Below, in pieces: positions 9,759 through 17,477 of a DNA stretch of 54,114 nt. Both the position numbers and the translations under genes were made by a program. This stretch comes from Acidimicrobiia bacterium (GTDB taxonomy: Bacteria > Actinomycetota > Acidimicrobiia > Actinomarinales > Actinomarinaceae). Each line of letters opens with the position of its first letter. Position 1 is the first letter of the stretch. The notes under the pieces are model-generated. The model worked only from the letters and a program-made list of their open reading frames with translations, had not been told where the DNA came from and searched no databases. The DNA is taken from assembly GCA_028376655.1 (NCBI GenBank), contig JAONAZ010000007.1, positions 1 to 54,114 of the forward strand, given 5' to 3'.

Positions 9759-10690
9759 TGGGTTTTGAAAAGCAAATTCCCTCAAATGTAGAAGTAGTTG
9801 ATATTTTAGGTATCAATGATAAAAATCTTAAATATATTAAATCGGTTTTTCCAAATGTCATGATTAATGTGAGGGGAAATACAATCTATATTGATGGCCA
9901 AGATAATGATGCAAAAGAGATAATGAGAATTTTTGATGAAATGTTACTGATGAATGACAACAATGAAAATATTGAAGAAACTGATGTAGAAATATTATCC
10001 AATATTAAAGATACTCATAAACATGATGGACAGAAAATTAGCTCCCTTTCAGTAATTGATAATAAGTCAATAAAAGTAAAAAATATTAATCAATATAAAT
10101 ACATGAATTTAATGCAAAATTCAACTATAACTTTTGGTATTGGTCCAGCAGGAACAGGGAAGACCTTTTTAGCGGTTGCAGCTGCAGTTAAAATGTATTC
10201 TGAACAAAAAATTAAAAAAATTGTGCTTACAAGACCGGCAGTGGAAGCAGGAGAGAGGTTAGGGTATCTACCAGGAGATTTATCACAAAAAATTGACCCC
10301 TACCTTGTGCCATTATTTGACTCCTTAGAATATTTTTTTGGTAATGAAACTTTAGCTTATTTGATAGAAAAGCGAAATATTGAAATTGTTCCTTTGGCAT
10401 ATATGAGGGGTAGAACTCTTAACAATGCGTGTATAATTTTGGATGAAGCACAAAATGCAACTATGAGTCAAATTAAAATGTTTTTAACAAGATTAGGAGA
10501 AAATTCAAAAATAATCATCACAGGAGATGAGTCTCAAATAGACCTTTACAGCAAAGATAATTCAGGTCTTAAAAAAACTAGAACAATACTCTCAAAAATA
10601 GATGAAATTAATGTTATGGAATTTCAAAACACTGATATTGTAAGAAATCCTATTGTTTCAAAGATTTTAGAAATATTTCCAGATAAATGA
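9758..10690 (+). CDS. phoH: PhoH-family ATPase
   Basis: 310 residues. The N-terminal 100 residues form the short KH-like/RNA-binding part of PhoH-like proteins, followed by the ATPase with Walker A GPAGTGKT at residues 129-136 and Walker B IILDEAQNA near 225-233. Proteins of this family are linked to RNA metabolism and ribosome quality control together with YbeY, which lies two genes downstream. The start overlaps the HIT stop and the end overlaps pgpH (ATGA). Confidence 0.93.
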   Translation: MGFEKQIPSNVEVVDILGINDKNLKYIKSVFPNVMINVRGNTIYIDGQDNDAKEIMRIFDEMLLMNDNNENIEETDVEILSNIKDTHKHDGQKISSLSVIDNKSIKVKNINQYKYMNLMQNSTITFGIGPAGTGKTFLAVAAAVKMYSEQKIKKIVLTRPAVEAGERLGYLPGDLSQKIDPYLVPLFDSLEYFFGNETLAYLIEKRNIEIVPLAYMRGRTLNNACIILDEAQNATMSQIKMFLTRLGENSKIIITGDESQIDLYSKDNSGLKKTRTILSKIDEINVMEFQNTDIVRNPIVSKILEIFPDK

Positions 10691-12858
10691 TTTCTAATTA
10701 CCTCCTCCATGCCAGAAAGTTAATGTACGTAATAATTTTTGGTGGTTTAGTTTGGTTTATTTCTTTTACTATATTTCCCGAGAATCAAATAATAAAAATT
10801 AGTGTGGGAGATGTCTCTCCTATAACATTTTCAGCACCTAATTACATAGAGATAATTGATGAAGAACAGACTGTAGTAAATAAACAAGTTGCAATTGATT
10901 CTGTAAACCCAATTTACTCCATAGATACAAAAATTAATGATTCTGTAATTGCAGGTGTTAAAGATATGTTTCTTGCTGTTATTGAAGCTAGAGTTTCTGA
11001 GACCTTAATAGTTAGTGATTCAGATATAGTTGATGAGAATACACAACCAGAAGTAAAAATTACAAACCTCACAAAACTACAACAAATCAAGAAGATTACA
11101 GAATTACTTTTATTTTCAACAATATCTACCTCGACAGTTGAGGTATTAGTTGAAATTTCAAATTATGATTTAGTAAATAAAACTAACTATCTATCACAGC
11201 TTGAGTTAGAAGCAAAAAGTCAGGCAAATGAAATATTAAACAATGGTATAAATAATGAGAATTTAAATGGACTAAGACAAAGTATTGTATCAAACCCTCC
11301 TTATTTGGATTTAACTAGTGACCTTTTCTTGTTGATACCCGAAAATCGTTTAAGGAGTACTGTTTCAGAAATAATTGCAGAGAATCTTGTCTCTAATCAA
11401 AAATTAGAGGAAGATTTATGGAATAGTAAAAAACAGCAAATTTCAGATTCGGTAGAGTCAGTAATCGTAAAGTTTTTTGAAAATGACTTGGTTATTCAAG
11501 AAGGAAATCCTGTAAGTCAAATTCAATATAATGCACTTGATAGTTTTGGTTATCTTTCTGGTGAATCACGAACTATCCAAACGGCTGCTCTACCTATTAT
11601 ATTTTCGATCTTTCTATTGATATATTTTTTATTCTGGAGATTTAATGACTCCGTCTGGAATAATGATAAAGAATTTTTATTATTACTAACTTTGATCCTT
11701 GTGGCATCTGTATTTTTAAGAGGAACATCATATTTTTCACAGACTTTAGAGCTTGATTATTTAAAATATGGCGTTCCAATTTCTTTTGTCGGTGTTGTTT
11801 CAGCTACATTATTAAACCTAAGAGCAAGCCTTGTATTGTCACTTTCGAGTGCTTTATTGGCCCTTGCCGGTGGAGGTAATATTGGTCTTTTAGCTTTAGG
11901 GGGTATTCTTTCTATTCTTCCATCAGTATTTATCTCTGAAGATATAGATAGAAGACTTTTACGTGAAAGAATAATTTATATTTCATTAACGCAACCAGTT
12001 ATATCTTTTGGGATTTACTTCTTTCTCAGAGAAGATTTCAGCCTATTTGAAGTTTTGATTACTGGTTTGATTGGTGGATTAGTAGCTAACCTGGCTGCAT
12101 TTTCATTGATTACTTATATTGAAGCAGTGTTTAAGATTACAACTAACTTTCGTTTGTCTGAACTTGCAGATAGAAATCACCCAGGATTACGATATCTTGA
12201 AGAAAAAGCATTGGGAACATTCAACCACTCTCTGGTCGTAGGTACTTTAGCTGATAGGGCTGCAAATGTAATAAATGCTAACGCACAACTTGCTAGAGCT
12301 ATGGCTTATTTTCATGATTTAGGTAAAACAGAAAATCCATCAATGTTTATAGAAAATCAATTTGGATCAAGTAACCCACATGATACATTGTCAACACAGG
12401 ATTCTTCAAATATTATTAGAGCGCATGTTACCGATGGAGTTAAGTTGGCTAAAAAATTTAAAATACCAGAAATTGTTTACTCAGGAATTATAGAACATCA
12501 CGGAGACTCTGTAATGAGATTCTTTTATGAAAAAGAAAAAACTGAAAATCCGAATGTAGATAAAAGTGATTTTAGACATTTAGGTAGAAAACCTACATCA
12601 AAAGAAACAGTAATTCTGATGTTTGCTGATGCCCTCGAAGGCGCATGCAGAGCAAGATTTTTAAACGAAGATGCAGATGAAGAAAAAATTAAAAATGTTA
12701 TTGATGAAATATTCAATGAAAAAATTTTAGATGGCCAGTTAGAAAATTCACCAATTACATTTTCTGATATTGATAAAATTAAAAAATCTTTCCAAAAAAG
12801 TTTAGAAGGTCTTTACCACCAAAGAGTAATGTATCCTGAAATATCAGAAGAAGAGTAA
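10687..12858 (+). CDS. pgpH: 7TM-HD cyclic-di-AMP phosphodiesterase (PgpH/YqfF type)
   Basis: 723 residues in the PgpH layout: a membrane segment at about 14-31, an extracytoplasmic 7TMR-HDED-like region to about 295, a cluster of seven membrane segments at about 300-485, then a cytoplasmic HD domain. The metal ligands are seen in FNHSLVVG (about 512), AYFHDLGKTENP (about 540), EHHGDSVMRF and MFADALEG. This family hydrolyses c-di-AMP, which implies c-di-AMP signalling although no synthase lies in the window. Its place between phoH and ybeY is the Firmicutes arrangement and is unusual if the organism is an actinobacterium. Confidence 0.92.
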   Translation: MISNYLLHARKLMYVIIFGGLVWFISFTIFPENQIIKISVGDVSPITFSAPNYIEIIDEEQTVVNKQVAIDSVNPIYSIDTKINDSVIAGVKDMFLAVIEARVSETLIVSDSDIVDENTQPEVKITNLTKLQQIKKITELLLFSTISTSTVEVLVEISNYDLVNKTNYLSQLELEAKSQANEILNNGINNENLNGLRQSIVSNPPYLDLTSDLFLLIPENRLRSTVSEIIAENLVSNQKLEEDLWNSKKQQISDSVESVIVKFFENDLVIQEGNPVSQIQYNALDSFGYLSGESRTIQTAALPIIFSIFLLIYFLFWRFNDSVWNNDKEFLLLLTLILVASVFLRGTSYFSQTLELDYLKYGVPISFVGVVSATLLNLRASLVLSLSSALLALAGGGNIGLLALGGILSILPSVFISEDIDRRLLRERIIYISLTQPVISFGIYFFLREDFSLFEVLITGLIGGLVANLAAFSLITYIEAVFKITTNFRLSELADRNHPGLRYLEEKALGTFNHSLVVGTLADRAANVINANAQLARAMAYFHDLGKTENPSMFIENQFGSSNPHDTLSTQDSSNIIRAHVTDGVKLAKKFKIPEIVYSGIIEHHGDSVMRFFYEKEKTENPNVDKSDFRHLGRKPTSKETVILMFADALEGACRARFLNEDADEEKIKNVIDEIFNEKILDGQLENSPITFSDIDKIKKSFQKSLEGLYHQRVMYPEISEEE

Positions 12859-12859
12859 C

Positions 12860-13312
12860 TTGAGAGTTAATTTCAGTGGATATTTCTACAGGGAAGAAAA
12901 AATAAAGATTAAAAATGCAATTGACGTATTTGATACATTTTTTAAAATTTCTAATAATTTTTCATTTAATTTAAATTCGGTCTCCAAAGATGAGATTTCT
13001 ATTCTAAATTTTGAATATTTTAATAAAAAAGGCCCAACTGATGTTTTATCATTTCCACTCTTTTCTGGAATTGAAGAGATACAACAATTAAATCAAAAAA
13101 ATGAAGACACTTTAGGAGATATGTTTTTTTGTAGGCCAATTTTAAAGAAAAATGCAGCTGTATATCATAAATCTTTAACAGAGGAGTTGCAGCTAGTATT
13201 AGTTCATGGACTTCTGCATTTAGTTGGTTATTCACATACAGAGGAAATAGAATTACAAAAAATTGAAAATACAATATTAGATAAGGTGTGGAGTGGATTC
13301 AAAAAAAATTAA
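12860..13312 (+). CDS. ybeY: Endoribonuclease YbeY (rRNA maturation)
   Basis: 150 residues with the family's zinc site HGLLHLVGYSH: H116, H120 and H126. GPTDVLSFPL at about 58-67 is the other conserved block. It acts in 16S rRNA 3'-end maturation and 70S quality control. It starts with TTG one base after the pgpH stop, and its end overlaps uppS by 20 bases. Confidence 0.95.
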   Translation: MRVNFSGYFYREEKIKIKNAIDVFDTFFKISNNFSFNLNSVSKDEISILNFEYFNKKGPTDVLSFPLFSGIEEIQQLNQKNEDTLGDMFFCRPILKKNAAVYHKSLTEELQLVLVHGLLHLVGYSHTEEIELQKIENTILDKVWSGFKKN

Positions 13313-14003
13313 TCTTAATCATATAGCCATAATTATGGATGGAAATGGACGATGGGCTCAAGATAAAGGTCTAGAAAGGACCCAAGGACATGCAGCGGGT
13401 GAACTATCCCTATCCAGAACAATCCATTGGGCTTTAGAAAATAATATAAAATGGTTGACTGTTTATGCATTTTCAACTGAAAATTGGATGAGAAGTTCAG
13501 ATGAGGTTGAATTTTTAATGTTTTTTAATAGAGACCTTCTTACACGAAGAAGAGATGAATTTAATAAATTAGGTGTACGTTTTCATTTTTTAGGAGATCT
13601 CGAGGACAACAAGATTCCAAATGAAAATAAAGTGCTTATGTTAGAAACTGAAAAAATAACATCTTCAAATACCGAATTGAACTTAGTATTCGCATTTAAT
13701 TACGGCTCCAAGACAGAAATTCACAGCAGTGTCCAAAAATTTATAGATGCTAATAAAGTTAATGTTGGAATTGAATTTATAGAGAGTGAATTCAGAAATT
13801 ATATGTATATTCCAAATATGCCAGATCCAGATCTTCTAATAAGGACTGCAGGAGAACAGAGGTTAAGTAACTTTCTACTGTATCAACTTAGCTACACTGA
13901 ACTTATGTTTTTTGAAACTCTTTGGCCAGAATTTGGGGATAAAGAACTTAATCAGGCTGTAGAGGAATTTTCAAAAAGAAAGAGAACTTATGGAAAAGCC
14001 TAA
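13293..14003 (+). CDS. uppS: Isoprenyl (undecaprenyl) diphosphate synthase
   Basis: cis-Prenyltransferase that makes the C55 carrier used for peptidoglycan and for the polysaccharides encoded downstream. 236 residues; the substrate-binding aspartate is D16 in MDGNGRW, and the C-terminal LLIRTAGEQRLSNFLL and LWPEF motifs are complete. It starts with GTG inside the end of ybeY and overlaps glyS by 14 bases. era and recO, which usually lie between ybeY and uppS, are missing. Confidence 0.95.
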   Translation: MDSKKINLNHIAIIMDGNGRWAQDKGLERTQGHAAGELSLSRTIHWALENNIKWLTVYAFSTENWMRSSDEVEFLMFFNRDLLTRRRDEFNKLGVRFHFLGDLEDNKIPNENKVLMLETEKITSSNTELNLVFAFNYGSKTEIHSSVQKFIDANKVNVGIEFIESEFRNYMYIPNMPDPDLLIRTAGEQRLSNFLLYQLSYTELMFFETLWPEFGDKELNQAVEEFSKRKRTYGKA

Positions 14004-15288
14004 CAAAGAATTATTTGAAAAAATAGTAAAGATTGCTCAAAATAGAGGCTTCATATTCAATGCATCCTCAATTTATGGTGGATTAAGAAGTTCCTATGAT
14101 TATGGTCCACTTGGAACATTACTAAAGAATAATATATCAAATCTTTGGTGGAAGTCATTAAAAACCTCAGAAGTTAAAATTTATCCTGTAGACACTGCCA
14201 TCATTCAAAGTAGTGAAGTCTGGAAAGCTTCAGGCCATCTGAGTGAATTCTCTGACCCAATGGTAGAGTGTAAAAGCTGCAACTCTAGATTTAGAAGTGA
14301 TTCTGAACCAGAAGACTTATGTTGTGAAAGTCAAGACTTAACAGAGCCAAAAAACTTTAATTTAATGTTTGAAACAAATATTGGTCCAGTGCAAAACGAA
14401 AATTCAAAAGTATTTTTACGACCTGAAACTGCACAAGGTATTTTTGTTAATTTTGAAAATGTCCTTAGAACAATGAGAGCTAAGCTACCTTTTGGTATTG
14501 CTAATATTGGAAAATCATTTAGAAATGAAATAACCCCTGGCCAATTTGTTTTCAGAACAAGAGAGTTTGAACAAATGGAAATAGAATTTTTCTGTAAAGA
14601 AGAAGAATCAGAAAAATGGATGCAATACTGGACTCAGAAAAGATTAGATTGGTACAAAGAACTAGGATTGAAAGAAAATTTATTACGTTTAAGATCTCAT
14701 GAATCTGATGAGTTAGCTCATTATGCTGAGGCTACAACAGACATAGAGTATCTCTATCCATGGGGATGGGGAGAATTAGAGGGGATTGCTAATCGTGGAA
14801 ATTACGACCTCACAGCACATCAAGAAAAAAGCGGAAAAGATCTTACTTATTTTGATCCTACAGATAACTCTAAATACTTACCATCAGTTATTGAGCCTGC
14901 AGGTGGACTCACCAGAACAGTATTTGCAATTCTATTATCCACATATGAAGAAGAAGAGCTTGATAGTGGTGATGTAAGAACACTATTTAAGATGAGTTTT
15001 GATATTGCACCAATTCAAATTGCAATATTGCCACTGAGTAAAAAAGATGAACTAATAAGTGTCTGTGATGAAATTGAAACGACCTTGTCACCTTTTTACA
15101 GAACAGAGATAGATTTGACACAATCAATTGGAAAAAGATATAGAAGACAAGATGAAATAGGAACTCCAAATTGTATAACAGTAGATTTTGATACATTAGA
15201 TGATAAATGCGTAACAATTAGAAATAGAGATACGATGGCACAGGAAAGAATTCAAATAACCTCATTGATTGAATATTTTCAAAGTTGA
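13990..15288 (+). CDS. glyS: Glycyl-tRNA synthetase, one-chain (alpha2) type
   Basis: Class II synthetase of the eukaryote/actinobacterial type, not the two-subunit GlyQ-GlyS type. 432 residues, slightly short of the usual 460. The N-terminal RGFIFNASSIYGG motif, a zinc-type Cys cluster (CKSC near residue 94 and a later CC), motif 2 with FRNEITPG and REFEQMEIEFF, and motif 3 GGLTRTVFAIL are visible, followed by an anticodon-binding domain. It overlaps uppS and ends one base before the dnaG ATG. Confidence 0.95.
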   Translation: MEKPNKELFEKIVKIAQNRGFIFNASSIYGGLRSSYDYGPLGTLLKNNISNLWWKSLKTSEVKIYPVDTAIIQSSEVWKASGHLSEFSDPMVECKSCNSRFRSDSEPEDLCCESQDLTEPKNFNLMFETNIGPVQNENSKVFLRPETAQGIFVNFENVLRTMRAKLPFGIANIGKSFRNEITPGQFVFRTREFEQMEIEFFCKEEESEKWMQYWTQKRLDWYKELGLKENLLRLRSHESDELAHYAEATTDIEYLYPWGWGELEGIANRGNYDLTAHQEKSGKDLTYFDPTDNSKYLPSVIEPAGGLTRTVFAILLSTYEEEELDSGDVRTLFKMSFDIAPIQIAILPLSKKDELISVCDEIETTLSPFYRTEIDLTQSIGKRYRRQDEIGTPNCITVDFDTLDDKCVTIRNRDTMAQERIQITSLIEYFQS

Positions 15289-15289
15289 T

Positions 15290-16933
15290 ATGGGTATTGC
15301 TAAAGATTCAATAGAGTCCTTAAAACTAAAAGCTAAAATAAGCGATTTTATACTAACTTCAACAACGGGAAAAATACGTGGTAATAAGGGAATGGCAATA
15401 TGTCCATTTCATGGAGAAAAGACAGCAAGTATGAGTTTTACTGATGAGGAAAACTTATTTCATTGTTTCGGATGTAAAGAAGGTGGGGATATATTTAAAT
15501 ATGTCCAATTAATAAATAATATTGAATTCCAAGAATCAGTTGAAATGGTTGCCGATAAATATTCTTTCAATCTCAAGTACACAGATTCACAATTTGAATC
15601 AAACCAGAAGAGTTTAATTCAAACAATGAAAGTAATTTCGGATTATTTTAAAAACAATATTCAAGAAACGATCTCAGTTAAACCTGAGAAGTATTTGAGT
15701 TCTAGAAAAATTGACAGCAGTTCAATCGGAAAATTTAATTTAGGATTTGCTGAATTAGACGAAAAAATTTTTTACGATTTCTGTACTAAAAATAGCATAA
15801 CTAAGCAGAACTTAAAATCTTTGGGCCTTTTAAGTGAAAAGGAAAATTTATTATTTAGAGAAAGGATATTATTTCCAATAACAAACTTTAGAACAGAAGT
15901 AGTAGCTTTTGGAGGCAGAGCATTGAATGACTTTGGCCCTAAATATCTCAATTCTGCAGAGTCTCAAATATACAAGAAAAACAGAACTTTATATTTTACC
16001 GCTGGCTTCTTGAAAAGTGTTAAAGACCTCGATGAAATTATTGTAGTTGAAGGATATTTTGATGTGCTTGCATTTAATCTGTTGGGCTATTCAAATGTTG
16101 CATCTCCTTCTGGAACTGCTTTAACTCAACTACAACTTGAACAATTAGCAAAATATACATCCAATGTTACTTTATGTTTTGATAATGATGAAGCAGGTGT
16201 TAATGCAACAATTAGAATGCTTGAGTTAAAAAATAACATTTCAAAGGATTTAAACCTCACCAGCATAGTGTTGCCTAATCACTACAAAGATATTGGTGAG
16301 TATTATGAAGATGGGAAAAATGATGTTCGTTCATTACTGAATGGTAAAGTTGATTTAATAGATTTTTCCATCGATACAATAATTAGAAAACAAGATACAG
16401 TTGATAAACGTAAAATATTTACTGAGTTCAAAAAACTAATCAGCACATTAAGTCCATTAGACCAGGACTATGCTTTTGATAAGCTTTCAGTAAAAATTAA
16501 TACACCAAAAGATGTATTAATTAAAGAGTTGCGACATAAAAAAAATACTAAAACTTCAGATAAATTCACATCAGCACTAAAAGACAAGAATAAACATATT
16601 GAATCATTTAAAGATATCTTTTTAGCAAGTTTAATTAAAAATAATTTTCAGACAGTACTTGATTTTCAAGACCTTTTTGATTCCAGCGAAGATATGTACG
16701 ATACAGTTATGAAGCTTCAGTCTCCTAAAAGTTCTAATCTTCTAGATGGGTATAAAAACATCTCTTTTACAGAAGAACAACTTAGCGAAGCAATTTCAAG
16801 ATTGTACATACATTTTTTTGAAATTAAAATTAACCTTCTGATTCTTCAGTTAGAAGAATCAAATAATACAGATATTTTTGCTGAAATTGAAAATCTAAAA
16901 AAGAAAATTGAAAATTATCAGAATACCCTTTAA
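15290..16933 (+). CDS. dnaG: DNA primase
   Basis: Synthesises RNA primers at the replication fork. I place the start at ATG 15290, just after the glyS stop, because an upstream TTG would only add residues encoded within glyS. 547 residues. The CHC2 zinc finger is C38, H41, C59, C62; the Toprim domain has VVEGYFDVLAF near 252 and CFDNDEAG near 297. The C-terminal helicase-binding region is short compared with the 600-residue enzymes. It ends the lepA-dnaG run. Confidence 0.95.
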   Translation: MGIAKDSIESLKLKAKISDFILTSTTGKIRGNKGMAICPFHGEKTASMSFTDEENLFHCFGCKEGGDIFKYVQLINNIEFQESVEMVADKYSFNLKYTDSQFESNQKSLIQTMKVISDYFKNNIQETISVKPEKYLSSRKIDSSSIGKFNLGFAELDEKIFYDFCTKNSITKQNLKSLGLLSEKENLLFRERILFPITNFRTEVVAFGGRALNDFGPKYLNSAESQIYKKNRTLYFTAGFLKSVKDLDEIIVVEGYFDVLAFNLLGYSNVASPSGTALTQLQLEQLAKYTSNVTLCFDNDEAGVNATIRMLELKNNISKDLNLTSIVLPNHYKDIGEYYEDGKNDVRSLLNGKVDLIDFSIDTIIRKQDTVDKRKIFTEFKKLISTLSPLDQDYAFDKLSVKINTPKDVLIKELRHKKNTKTSDKFTSALKDKNKHIESFKDIFLASLIKNNFQTVLDFQDLFDSSEDMYDTVMKLQSPKSSNLLDGYKNISFTEEQLSEAISRLYIHFFEIKINLLILQLEESNNTDIFAEIENLKKKIENYQNTL

Positions 16934-16956
16934 TTCATAGTATTATTAATTTGCTA

Positions 16957-17028
16957 TCCGAGGTAGCTCAATGGCAGAGCAGCGGACTGTTAATCCGTTG
17001 GTTGTGGGTTCAAGTCCCACCCTCGGAG
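16957..17028 (+). tRNA. tRNA-Asn (anticodon GTT)
   Basis: A cloverleaf folds by eye: 7-bp acceptor TCCGAGG with CCTCGGA, D-arm GCTC/GAGC, anticodon stem GCGGA/TCCGT with loop CTGTTAA (anticodon 16989-16991), and a 5-bp T-stem GTGGG/CCCAC with loop TTCAAGT. Discriminator G at 17028; no CCA is encoded (the next bases are CA). It lies 23 bases after dnaG, on the same strand. Confidence 0.96.
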
Positions 17029-17035
17029 CAAATTA

Positions 17036-17066
17036 TTGTCAACAGATTTATAATCATGTATATAAT
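17036..17066 (+). promoter_or_regulatory. Promoter of the SCP2-domain gene
   Basis: TTGTCA at 17036-17041 and TATAAT at 17061-17066 with a 19-base spacer, followed about 22 bases downstream by a strong Shine-Dalgarno (AGGAGG, 17087-17092) and the ATG at 17095. The spacer is longer than ideal. A second TATAAT at 17049-17054 exists without a -35 partner. Confidence 0.5.
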
Positions 17067-17094
17067 TAAATAATAAATAGTTATTAGGAGGAAT

Positions 17095-17385
17095 ATGTCA
17101 GAAGCGTTAGATTTTGTAAAGAAAAATATGGAGGGAAAAGACCTCAGTATTTTACCTGGGTCAATAAAGTGGGTTGTTGACTCTCAAATAGTGTATATGA
17201 GTCCTGAGGGTAGTGAAGTAACTGAAGAGGATGCTGAAGCAGCCTGTACCATTACAACCAATATGGAAACATTTAAAGGTATGTATGATAAATCCGTTAG
17301 TCCCCAAGCAGCTTTTATGACAGGGAAGATTAAAATTGCAGGAGATATGGGGATTGCACTTAAGTTGCAGTCAGTCATAGGATAG
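17095..17385 (+). CDS. SCP2 sterol-binding-domain protein
   Basis: 96 residues covering a single SCP2-like fold: KNMEGKDLSILPGSIKWVVD, a stretch AACTITTNMETFKGMYDKSV, and the C-terminal GKIKIAGDMGIALKLQSVIG pattern (GKLKxxGDxxLAxKL in the family). Such small proteins bind fatty acyl or other apolar ligands in a hydrophobic tunnel; the ligand is unknown here. It has the clearest Shine-Dalgarno in the window (AGGAGG) and its own promoter, lying between two tRNA genes, so it is probably well expressed. Confidence 0.88.
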   Translation: MSEALDFVKKNMEGKDLSILPGSIKWVVDSQIVYMSPEGSEVTEEDAEAACTITTNMETFKGMYDKSVSPQAAFMTGKIKIAGDMGIALKLQSVIG

Positions 17386-17390
17386 AATCA

Positions 17391-17464
17391 GGGCCTGTAG
17401 CTCAGTTGGTTAGAGCAACGGACTCATAATCCGTCGGTCGCAGGTTCGAGTCCTGCCGGGCCCA
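17391..17464 (+). tRNA. tRNA with anticodon CAT (elongator Met or Ile2)
   Basis: Acceptor GGGCCTG pairs with CGGGCCC (one T-G pair), D-arm GCTC/GAGC, anticodon stem ACGGA/TCCGT with loop CTCATAA (anticodon 17425-17427), T-stem GCAGG/CCTGC. Base pair 1-72 is G-C, so it is not an initiator tRNA. The GGGCCTGTAGCTCAG 5' part resembles tRNA-Ile, the variable region GGTCG resembles elongator Met; sequence alone does not settle it. No CCA is encoded. It marks the boundary with the polysaccharide region. Confidence 0.93.
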
Positions 17465-17477
17465 CTTGAAAACATTT

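Noticed and set aside
17031-17094. Additional small RNA between tRNA-Asn and the SCP2 gene
   Set aside because: The 64 bases are explained by a promoter and a ribosome binding site; no stable hairpin is evident.
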